The position numbers and the translations under genes were made by a program. The notes beneath the pieces are model-generated. The model searched no databases. It worked only from the letters and a program-made list of their open reading frames with translations, and was not told the origin of the DNA. From contig CATXXC010000002.1 in assembly GCA_958403385.1 (NCBI GenBank), forward strand, positions 1-64,000: a stretch of 64,000 nt of DNA, written 5' to 3'. Of this stretch, positions 42,930-49,487 are shown piece after piece. How positions within the stretch are numbered: the first letter of the stretch is position 1; every line of letters starts with the position of its first letter. Origin of the DNA: an uncultured Collinsella sp. Lineage in GTDB: Bacteria; Actinomycetota; Coriobacteriia; Coriobacteriales; Coriobacteriaceae.

Positions 42930-43660
42930 TCAACCACGCGATAGCGCTCGACATGCGCAAGCGCCCGGGCACAGTCCCGCAGCGCGTCACGGTGCGCCGG
43001 GGCGAGACCCAGACCCAGAAGATAACGGCGTCGCTCACCGTGGACGGAGCGACGTACACCCCGACGTGCCAGCTTGCGCGCCTGTGCGTGCTCCACGCCG
43101 ACGGCACGTGGGCTCGTTGCGCGGCGACCGTGGGCACGGCCTCGGTGAGCGCCACGCTGGCGCCGGAGACCGTCAACGGCACCGGCAAATGCCGCCTGGC
43201 CTACTTCGAGTTCTACGCCAACGGGGCCTCCGAGACTACCGAGGACTTCGCGCTCGTCATCCTGGGAAATGTGGACGGGACAACAGGGCCTGCCGTCAGC
43301 TACGACCAGGAGCTCGACGAGCTCTACAGGAAGTGGAGCACTGAGCTATCTCGGCTCGGTCAATCCGCGTTCGATGCGGCATCCGCCGCTAGCGGTGCGG
43401 CGTCGAGGGCCGATGCGGCGGCAAGCGCGGCATTGCAGATCGCGAACGCGGCGGCGCAGGGCGCCGCCGGCGAGTCCGACATCGCCGAGCTGCGCCGCCA
43501 GAACGGCCAGCTCGCGACGATGCTCGCCGACGCGACAGACAAGTTCATCTACATGGACGGCACGGTCTACTGCCCTGCCGGCAAGGCGTCGGTATCCGGG
43601 GACACGGTGACGTTCGGCAGCAAGTGCTCAGTATCGGGCAGCACGGTAACCCTTTCCTAA
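42926..43660 (+). CDS. Baseplate upper protein (BppU-like)
   Basis: This 244-residue protein has an N-terminal beta domain (about 1-115) with TYTPTCQLARLCVLHADG, resembling BppU N-terminal domains. An Ala-rich coiled coil follows (about 145-185) and a C-terminal beta repeat. It probably anchors the receptor-binding layer, including the DGR variable protein. Confidence 0.7.
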   Translation: MINHAIALDMRKRPGTVPQRVTVRRGETQTQKITASLTVDGATYTPTCQLARLCVLHADGTWARCAATVGTASVSATLAPETVNGTGKCRLAYFEFYANGASETTEDFALVILGNVDGTTGPAVSYDQELDELYRKWSTELSRLGQSAFDAASAASGAASRADAAASAALQIANAAAQGAAGESDIAELRRQNGQLATMLADATDKFIYMDGTVYCPAGKASVSGDTVTFGSKCSVSGSTVTLS

Positions 43661-43669
43661 GGAGGATAA

Positions 43670-44578
43670 ATGGCAAATGCAAAGACGCTGGTCGTAGGCG
43701 GCCAGCCGCTCAACGTCATCGACGATACCGCGCGCAGCAACGCGCAGACGGCGCTCAACAACGCCGAGTACAACCGACAGTGTCTGATCGGAAAGTACGG
43801 CGGGCAGAGCATCGCAACGCTTCTCGCTGGTGAGATCGGTAGCGGCACGGTCTACGACGCGCTGCACAAGCGCATCGTGGCGAACAACTTCGCTGGCCTG
43901 CGCGTGGGCGACTACCTCGACGTTCCTCTCGTCTCCGCGTCCGGCGTGGCGGGCCAGCAGTCCGTGCGATTCGTCATCGCGCATATCGACCCGTACCTGT
44001 GGTGCGACGACCGAGGCAAGGGGCACCACATCGCGTTCGTGGCCTCCGCGCCCATCGCAGTCAGCTCCTCGTACGCCGGAGTCACCAACTCCTCGTTCCT
44101 CCCATGGAACAAGACGAACACCAACCAGGGCACGGCAGACATCAAGAACCCGTACCTGTGCTCGCAGCTCAAGGGTTGGGAGAAGGCCTTCGAGGCGTGC
44201 CTGCCCGAGGGTCTGACCAAGTACATCCTCACGCAGCGCGTCCTGCTCGAGGAGCGCTACAGCGCCTCCGGTGCGCTCACCAACTCCAACAACTGGAGCT
44301 GGCAGGACATCGGCAAAATCTGGTCGCTTTCCGAGATGGAGGTCTACGGCTGCCCGGTCTGGGGAACGCCCGGCTACTCCGTCGGCTTCGACTGCCAGTT
44401 CGATCTGTTCCGCGATACCGCGCACCGCTTGAACGGAACTCGGTGCTATTGGTGGCTGCGTTCCGTTGCGTCGGGCTCCGCGTCCGGCGTGTGCTACGTC
44501 AACGACCACGGCACTGCCAACTACCATTCGGCGGCGCACGCCTGGGTTCGCCCCCGCCCCGGCTTCCTCGTCGGCTAG
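43670..44578 (+). CDS. DGR variable protein (probable receptor-binding tail protein)
   Basis: The 302-residue protein ends in a C-type-lectin/FGE-like fold (DUF6273-like) containing CYWWLRSVASGS and WVRPRPGF. The last 40 residues are encoded by the variable repeat. Codons for TR Asn (AAY) are changed here to Gly, Asp, His and Thr. AAGGAGG precedes ATG 43670. By analogy with the Bordetella phage Mtd protein, diversification should change host receptor specificity. Confidence 0.9.
   Translation: MANAKTLVVGGQPLNVIDDTARSNAQTALNNAEYNRQCLIGKYGGQSIATLLAGEIGSGTVYDALHKRIVANNFAGLRVGDYLDVPLVSASGVAGQQSVRFVIAHIDPYLWCDDRGKGHHIAFVASAPIAVSSSYAGVTNSSFLPWNKTNTNQGTADIKNPYLCSQLKGWEKAFEACLPEGLTKYILTQRVLLEERYSASGALTNSNNWSWQDIGKIWSLSEMEVYGCPVWGTPGYSVGFDCQFDLFRDTAHRLNGTRCYWWLRSVASGSASGVCYVNDHGTANYHSAAHAWVRPRPGFLVG
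44442..44567 (+). repeat. DGR variable repeat (VR)
   Basis: Aligned without gaps to TR 45181-45306 (offset 739). There are 11 differences in 126 bp, every one at a TR adenine (6 A to G, 5 A to C). Just outside, A45178 against C44439 may be a twelfth. The 3' end is an unvaried GC-rich stretch (IMH-like). Confidence 0.93.
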
Positions 44579-44607
44579 CCAGCCGAGTGCTCTATACTCT
44601 GCTTTTA

Positions 44608-44630
44608 GGCGACCGCCTTGCGCGGTCGCC
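44608..44630 (+). repeat. Hairpin downstream of VR
   Basis: A perfect 9-bp stem GGCGACCGC/GCGGTCGCC with a 5-nt loop lies 40 bp after VR. Similar DNA hairpins after VR aid retrohoming in the Bordetella phage system. Confidence 0.65.
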
Positions 44631-44634
44631 CTCT

Positions 44635-44658
44635 GCCCGCGAAGCGGGCCGTTTTTTT
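44635..44658 (+). terminator. Terminator after the variable protein gene
   Basis: GCCCGC/GCGGGC stem with a GAA loop, followed after CG by seven Ts. It separates tail gene transcription from avd-TR-RT. Confidence 0.75.
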
Positions 44659-44683
44659 CCGCCAGTTTCCCCAGGAGGTGCAC

Positions 44684-45154
44684 GTGGGCGGCGTCTACCA
44701 GCGCAACCGCGAGGTGTCCGAGTACAAGTTCTTCACACAGGCCATCGCCATCCGCGTGGAGGTCAACAAGCTGATGGCGTCGTCCTCCGTGGTTCCGAAG
44801 GCCTATCGTCTGCTGAACGCGGTGCCCACGGTGGAGACGGCGCGCAGCATCGTGTACAACGTCAACCGCGCCGACTGCTTCTACCCCAACACCTCGTTCA
44901 ACGCGCTGGAGAGGAAACGCTACCTGACGCTGGCCATAGCGGACTGCGAGCAGCTTATGCTGGACATGCAGTGCCTCATGGATATCGGCCTGCCCGTGAA
45001 CGCCAACCGCTTCGAGGAGCTGGCGGCCATGGTCGAGGAGGAGATCAAGCTGCTAAAGGGCGCGCGCAAGAACGTGCGCGTCACCGGCAAGAAGTCCACC
45101 GAGGAGCGCATAGCCGAGGCCGAGGCCGAGCTAGAGCGCCTGCGTTCGCTATAA
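44684..45154 (+). CDS. avd: DGR accessory protein (Avd-like four-helix bundle)
   Basis: The 156-residue protein from GTG 44684 has AGGAGG upstream. It is helical throughout, with FFTQAIAIRVEVNKLMASS and EEIKLLKGARKNVR. Avd proteins form pentamers that bind the RT and TR RNA. It sits between VR and TR in the usual order. Confidence 0.85.
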   Translation: MGGVYQRNREVSEYKFFTQAIAIRVEVNKLMASSSVVPKAYRLLNAVPTVETARSIVYNVNRADCFYPNTSFNALERKRYLTLAIADCEQLMLDMQCLMDIGLPVNANRFEELAAMVEEEIKLLKGARKNVRVTGKKSTEERIAEAEAELERLRSL

Positions 45155-45180
45155 TGGACGGCGGTCGCGCCTTGTTTATC

Positions 45181-45306
45181 GGTACTATTGGTGGCTGCGT
45201 TCCGTTGCGTCGGGCTCCGCGTCCAACGTGTGCTACGTCAACAACAACGGCAATGCCAACTACAATTCGGCGACGAACACCTGGGTTCGCCCCCGCCCCG
45301 GATTCC
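45181..45306 (+). repeat. DGR template repeat (TR)
   Basis: The template for VR. In the VP frame it would encode several AAY (Asn) codons, the usual DGR design for maximal diversity. A TATAAT at 45150-45155, over the avd stop, may start its RNA. Confidence 0.93.
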
Positions 45307-45509
45307 CTTACTGCCAGACCGAGTAGGCCAGCGGGCCGAAAGCAGAGCGCGAAGAGGAAGGAAGGCGCGACCGTCGGGCATGCGCCCGTAAATACGCACC
45401 CCGCGAGGGTGGCCGGACGCTGCTTGCATGGCGCGGCGCTCCGTGGCTTCGCCGCGTTTCATGGCCATACCTCAAGCGGCTGCCAGAGCCACATTGCAAG
45501 CCGCGCGGG
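45307..45509 (+). ncRNA. Spacer part of the DGR template RNA
   Basis: These 203 bp between TR and RT hold no gene. A 10-bp inverted repeat (45396-45405 with 45504-45513) and smaller internal ones predict a folded RNA. In the Bordetella system the spacer after TR primes cDNA synthesis. RNA limits here are inferred. Confidence 0.5.
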
Positions 45510-46754
45510 GTGCCTCCTGTGAACTCCGAGCAAAGGCGGGCGGCGCGCCGTAAGCGCCGCGAGGAGAAGCGCGCGCAGGCCAAGGCCGATCGTGTCAAGG
45601 CGTGCACGCTTGATACCGTGGCCGACCTCAACAGCCTGTGCAAGGCATCGAAGCAGGCCGCGCGCGGCGTGATGTGGAAGGCATCCACGCAGCGATACAT
45701 GAAGGACTACCTGCGCAACGCCGTCCTGTCCCGCCGCGACCTTTTGGAGGGCCGCGACATATGCCGGGGCTTCATCCGCTTCGACCTATGGGAGCGCGGC
45801 AAGCTGCGCCACATCAGCGCCGTGCACTTTCCCGAGCGCGTGGTGCAGAAGTCGCTGTCGCAGAACGCGCTCGTGCCCGCGATCGTGCCCACCCTCATAG
45901 CCGCGAACTCCGCGAACATCAAGGGGCGCGGCACCGACTACGCCCTGAAGCTGCTCAAGCGCCACCTGGCCGACCACTGGAGGCGGCACGGCCGCGAGGG
46001 CTACATACTGCTCGGCGACTTCTCCGACTACTTCGCGCGCATAGCGCACCAACCCGTCAAAGACCAGGTGGCCTCCGCGCTGCTAGATCCGCGCGTGGTC
46101 GCCTTGGAGCACCGCCTGATAGACGCGCAGGGCGATGTGGGCCTGGGGCTGGGCAGCGAGCCGAACCAGATATGCGCCGTGGCCCACCCCAACCGCATCG
46201 ACCACTACGCAATCGAGATGCTGCGCCCCGAGGCCTACGGTCGATATATGGACGACTTCTACCTGATACACGAGTCCAAGGACTACTTGCAGGTGTGCCT
46301 GCTGCTCATAGAGCGCAAATGCGCCGAGCTGGGCATCGAGCTGAACCCGCGCAAGACCCGCGTGGTGAAGCTCACGCGCGGGTTCACGTGGCTGAAGAAG
46401 CGCATCTTCTACACGGACACGGGCCGCATAGTCGTGAAGCCGTGCCGAGACTCCATAACGCGGGAGCGCCGCAAGCTCAAGAAGATGGCCCGCATGGTCG
46501 CCGATGGCATCATGACCCCCGAGCAGGTGGAGCAGAGCTACCAGAGCTGGCGCGGAGGCATGAAGCGGCTGGACGCGCACCGCAGCGTGCGGGCCATGGA
46601 CGCGCTGTACCGAAGCCTGTTCGGAAATCTCGCGCAGGGGGGGGGTGCTCAATGCAGGCCAACCAGAGGGACGATTCAAGCGGAAGCAAGCCCTCGCAAT
46701 AGCGGAGAACCGGCAACTCAAAGCAGCGGCCTAAGCGAAGCGGCTGCGAAATAA
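45510..46754 (+). CDS. DGR reverse transcriptase
   Basis: The 414-residue RT has RT motifs HFPERVVQKSLSQN, a domain with LLGDFSDYFARI, GLGLGSEPNQICA (the DGR-type motif 4 region) and the catalytic YMDD in YGRYMDDFYLIH, then LNPRKTRVV. It makes adenine-mutated cDNA from TR RNA. GTG 45510 is used; GTG 45519 is possible. A nine-G run at 46637-46645 lies near the 3' end. The residues after it are low-complexity, and a frame slip there would end at 46702. Confidence 0.92.
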   Translation: MPPVNSEQRRAARRKRREEKRAQAKADRVKACTLDTVADLNSLCKASKQAARGVMWKASTQRYMKDYLRNAVLSRRDLLEGRDICRGFIRFDLWERGKLRHISAVHFPERVVQKSLSQNALVPAIVPTLIAANSANIKGRGTDYALKLLKRHLADHWRRHGREGYILLGDFSDYFARIAHQPVKDQVASALLDPRVVALEHRLIDAQGDVGLGLGSEPNQICAVAHPNRIDHYAIEMLRPEAYGRYMDDFYLIHESKDYLQVCLLLIERKCAELGIELNPRKTRVVKLTRGFTWLKKRIFYTDTGRIVVKPCRDSITRERRKLKKMARMVADGIMTPEQVEQSYQSWRGGMKRLDAHRSVRAMDALYRSLFGNLAQGGGAQCRPTRGTIQAEASPRNSGEPATQSSGLSEAAAK

Positions 46755-46764
46755 CAGAGACATC

Positions 46765-46788
46765 GAAGGCGTGCTGCGGCGCGCCTTC
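46765..46788 (+). terminator. Weak terminator after the RT gene
   Basis: GAAGGCG/CGCCTTC stem with a GC-rich loop and a poor T tract. Confidence 0.45.
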
Positions 46789-46872
46789 TTCCTTTGCGCC
46801 CATCAAAGCGGCTCGGCAATCTCACGGCGCTAATACGATGGCGGCACATTCCCCGACAAGAGAGGAGTCCGC

Positions 46873-47199
46873 ATGGACACTGAGGAAGACACGCCGCGCC
46901 CCAACGATCTTCAAGATGGCACCATGGCCGAGGTCAACGCCCTGCGCGATCTGCTGTCGCAGATCGGCGACCCCGACGCGGCGCACGACGCGGGCGTTAT
47001 CGACGATGACGAGTACGCTGAGCGGAAGGCGCGAAAGCTCGCCTACACCGCGGCGCTCGCCGCCTACGACAGTGGCGAGACGCTCGACGTGTCGGCGCTG
47101 ATCGACCAGATGCGCGAGCGGGCGTCGCAGCCGACGCAGACCGAGCAGAACACGGCAAACATCGACTACCTGCTCATGACGGTCGGAGGTGACCAGTAA
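46873..47199 (+). CDS. Hypothetical tail/lysis-region protein, 108 aa
   Basis: GAGGAG precedes ATG 46873. Acidic, with helical segments and ANIDYLLMTVGG at the end, like short proteins found before XkdX in Gram-positive phages. Its stop overlaps the next ATG. Confidence 0.65.
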   Translation: MDTEEDTPRPNDLQDGTMAEVNALRDLLSQIGDPDAAHDAGVIDDDEYAERKARKLAYTAALAAYDSGETLDVSALIDQMRERASQPTQTEQNTANIDYLLMTVGGDQ

Positions 47200-47366
47200 T
47201 GCCGACGAAGAAGACCGACGAGCACTCCAAGCACTTCGCGCTCGTCAAGAAGTACTACGACCGACCTCTTTGGAGCAAGGCGCGAGTGCATAAGGCAGTC
47301 GAGTGCAAGTGGATCACCGACGACGAGTACAAGGAGATCACCGGCGAGGAGTACACGGCCGAATAG
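47199..47366 (+). CDS. XkdX-like protein
   Basis: The 55-residue protein has LVKKYYDRPLWSKARVHKAV and WITDDEYKEITGEEY, the XkdX pattern. Function unknown; regularly precedes holin genes. Confidence 0.75.
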   Translation: MPTKKTDEHSKHFALVKKYYDRPLWSKARVHKAVECKWITDDEYKEITGEEYTAE

Positions 47367-47386
47367 GCGGAAGGAGGGCGCTCAGG

Positions 47387-47800
47387 ATGGAAGTGCTCAA
47401 GCTCTTTGCGCCATATGGGCCGGGATGGCTCGGTGGCGTCCTTCTCGGCCTCATAGCGTTCTACTTCGGCCGCCAGTTTTTGGATGAATACAAAAGGCAG
47501 AACGAACGCAAGTCCGGCATCGACCTGAAGCGCGAGGAGCGCAAGCAGGCGGAGGTCGACGAGCGCGCGCAGCGCGACCGCGAGCGGTCCGAGATGGAGG
47601 GCCGCATCGCCGCGCAGATGGAGCGCAGCAACAGCCTCATGGAGGCGATGAAGACGCTCATGGAGTCAGTCGTCACGTCGAACGAGGTGCTGCACGCCGA
47701 CTTGGCGCACAGCCAGGCGAGGAGTCAGGGCATGGCGGAGAAGGTCGACCACATCTGCGACCGCGTCGACCTGATCTACAGCAAGGAATCCGACAGATAG
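47387..47800 (+). CDS. Membrane-anchored coiled-coil protein
   Basis: The 137-residue protein has one N-terminal membrane segment (about 12-28) and a long charged coiled coil (KREERKQAEVDERAQRDRER). AAGGAGG precedes ATG 47387. Just before the holin, so perhaps a lysis accessory. Confidence 0.65.
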   Translation: MEVLKLFAPYGPGWLGGVLLGLIAFYFGRQFLDEYKRQNERKSGIDLKREERKQAEVDERAQRDRERSEMEGRIAAQMERSNSLMEAMKTLMESVVTSNEVLHADLAHSQARSQGMAEKVDHICDRVDLIYSKESDR

Positions 47801-47810
47801 GAGCAATCGA

Positions 47811-48116
47811 ATGAATGAGATCCAGGCGGGCCTCACGGTGTGCACGGTCCTGGTCGTGCCGTACATCGTGCAGGCCATCAAGACGAAGGCGATGACGGGC
47901 AACGTGGCCCGCTGGACGGCCATCGCCGTCTCGGCAGGATGCGGCGCCCTCACGGCCATGTCGGGCGGTGTCCCGACCGAACCCTCGGCATGGGTTACGT
48001 CCATCTTCGCCGCGGTAGGCGGCGTGCAGGTGGCCTATGCGGCCTTCAAATCGGTCGGCATCACGGACAAATGGCTCGATGCGCTACTCGCGCTCGGCGA
48101 CATCAAGGAGGACTAA
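47811..48116 (+). CDS. Holin
   Basis: 101 residues with about three hydrophobic segments (6-22, 33-52, 60-80) and a charged C-terminus. Directly before the amidase. Forms membrane lesions that release the endolysin. Confidence 0.75.
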   Translation: MNEIQAGLTVCTVLVVPYIVQAIKTKAMTGNVARWTAIAVSAGCGALTAMSGGVPTEPSAWVTSIFAAVGGVQVAYAAFKSVGITDKWLDALLALGDIKED

Positions 48117-48117
48117 C

Positions 48118-49182
48118 ATGGCAGACTTCGCAAACGTCCAACCGGACGAGTACAAGCTTCTGGGGCGCAACTTCTCCGCAGGCCGCCCGTTCGGCATCAA
48201 GGGCGTGACCATCCACCACATGGCCGGCGACCTCAACGCCAGCCAGTGCAACGGCATCTGGGGTGCCAACGGCTGCTCGGCGCACTACTCGGTCGACCGC
48301 AACGGCTACATCGTGCAGCACGTCAACGACACCGACCGCGCCTACGCCTGCGGCGACGGAATCGGCACCGGACGCGGCAACGACACGACCATCTCGATTG
48401 AGCACGCGAACAGCGGCAGCAACCCGTGGACGGTCCACGAGAAGGCAATCGAGAGCGGCGCGCACCTCGTCGCGGCCCTGTGCCTGTACTACGGCCTCGG
48501 TCGGCCCGAGTGGTGCAAGAACGTCTTCCCGCACCGCTACTGGAGCGCCACGGCCTGCCCCGGCGAGCTCGCGGGCTCCCAGCGCGACCATTACATGCAG
48601 CGCGCCCAGGCGTGGTACGACGCGATGAAGGGCGGCAAGGCGCCCGCCCCCTCCGCCGCCGCCAAGCCCGCCGCGGCAAAGCCCGCCCAGGCGGCATCCG
48701 GCGGCTTCACGAAGGCATCTGGCAAGCGCATCCCCGTCCACTACTCCCTCCACCTCAAGGGCGGCGGCTGGCTGGACGAGGTGACCGACTTCGGCGCCGG
48801 GGACAACGGCTTCGCGGGGTATCCGTGCCGACAGCACGACCTCCTTTGCGTCCGAGTCGATCGCGGCACGCTCAAGTACCAGGTGCATACCATCGAGGAC
48901 GGCTGGCTCGGCTATGTGACCAAGGGCGACCGCAACGACACCGTCAACGGCTGCGCCGGCATCGCCGGCCATACCATCGACGGCGTGCGCATGTACTACG
49001 TGACCCCGGGCGGCGAGGAGTACAAGCAGGCGTGGTACCGCTCGCAGACCACCGCGCGCGCGGGCTGGCTCGACACCGTGTGCGACGACGGCTCCACTTA
49101 CGGCGGCGACGACTACGCCGGTTTCTATGGCGAGCCGCTCGACCGCTTGCAGGTCTGCGTCACCGACGGCAACCCGTACTAG
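48118..49182 (+). CDS. Endolysin: N-acetylmuramoyl-L-alanine amidase
   Basis: The 354-residue protein has an Amidase_2 domain at about 20-165 with Zn ligands H34 (TIHHMAG), H139 and C147 (ATACPGEL). An Ala/Pro linker follows, and a C-terminal repeat region with GWLDEVTDFG and GWLGYVTKGD that probably binds the cell wall. It cuts the glycan-peptide bond at lysis. Confidence 0.9.
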   Translation: MADFANVQPDEYKLLGRNFSAGRPFGIKGVTIHHMAGDLNASQCNGIWGANGCSAHYSVDRNGYIVQHVNDTDRAYACGDGIGTGRGNDTTISIEHANSGSNPWTVHEKAIESGAHLVAALCLYYGLGRPEWCKNVFPHRYWSATACPGELAGSQRDHYMQRAQAWYDAMKGGKAPAPSAAAKPAAAKPAQAASGGFTKASGKRIPVHYSLHLKGGGWLDEVTDFGAGDNGFAGYPCRQHDLLCVRVDRGTLKYQVHTIEDGWLGYVTKGDRNDTVNGCAGIAGHTIDGVRMYYVTPGGEEYKQAWYRSQTTARAGWLDTVCDDGSTYGGDDYAGFYGEPLDRLQVCVTDGNPY

Positions 49183-49183
49183 C

Positions 49184-49273
49184 ATGATCGCGTTGACATT
49201 CGTGCTCGGCGCGCTCTTCGGGGGCACCGTGGCGACAATCGGGCTCTGCATCGTGAGCATCAACCGGCGCTAG
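49184..49273 (+). CDS. DUF3789-like small membrane protein, 29 aa
   Basis: One hydrophobic segment with FVLGALFGGTVATIGLC matches the DUF3789 pattern of tiny phage proteins. Found right after the endolysin. Function unknown. Confidence 0.65.
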   Translation: MIALTFVLGALFGGTVATIGLCIVSINRR

Positions 49274-49278
49274 CCGCG

Positions 49279-49310
49279 GCCCGCTCGGGTTATACCGGGC
49301 GGGCTTTTTT
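49279..49310 (+). terminator. Terminator at the right end of the prophage
   Basis: A 10-bp stem with one G:T pair, a 6-nt loop and six Ts ends the lysis transcript before attR. Confidence 0.85.
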
Positions 49311-49327
49311 CTCGAGAAAAGATGATG

Positions 49328-49402
49328 CTACGCCGCCCGTGGTATCCTGAGCAGCACGACGGTCCCAACGGCGCAGATCTCGGTTCTAGAATCTAGGCAG
49401 AC
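49328..49402 (-). other. Alternative 3' end of the integrase gene (phage form)
   Basis: Joining attL and attR cores on paper keeps the integrase frame exactly and adds 24 codons read on the minus strand from 49402, ending at TAG 49330-49328. The phage-form protein would end VCLDSRTEICAV... and be 492 residues, against 486 in the lysogen. In the prophage this segment is an orphan exon. Confidence 0.75.
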
Positions 49403-49412
49403 GGGGCACCAT
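49403..49412. other. attR core
   Basis: GGGGCACCAT, matching 13005-13014. The sequence to the right is the original downstream flank of tRNA-Arg(CCG). Confidence 0.8.
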
Positions 49413-49422
49413 CGAACGTAAG

Positions 49423-49456
49423 ACCGTCCGAACCTCGCATGGTCCGGGCGGTTTTT
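49423..49456 (+). terminator. Displaced terminator of tRNA-Arg(CCG)
   Basis: An 8-bp stem ACCGTCCG/CGGGCGGT with a long loop and T run. In the uninterrupted chromosome it would lie about 10 bp after the tRNA. Now 36 kb away from it. Confidence 0.75.
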
Positions 49457-49487
49457 CTTATACCGACGCGACGTGATGGGACGTGGT

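Larger units (their letters stand above)
13005..49412. mobile_element. Siphovirus-type prophage, serine-integrase family, about 36.4 kb
   Basis: The ends are a 10-bp direct identity, GGGGCACCAT, at 13005-13014 (tRNA 3' end) and 49403-49412. Between them lie integrase, lysogeny regulators, early, packaging, head, tail, DGR and lysis modules in standard order, with nearly gapless, mostly plus-strand genes. The part beyond 49412 resumes host sequence with the tRNA terminator. All structural functions are present. Two small early genes carry nonsense codons. Confidence 0.95.

Noticed and set aside
45180..45306. TR as a second, partial copy of a variable protein gene
   Set aside because: It has no start, RBS or upstream domain, and differs from VR only at adenines, so it is a template rather than a coding remnant.
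13005..49412. Insertion sequences or a separate integrative element nested in the prophage
   Set aside because: No transposase and no terminal repeats found; gene order is continuous.
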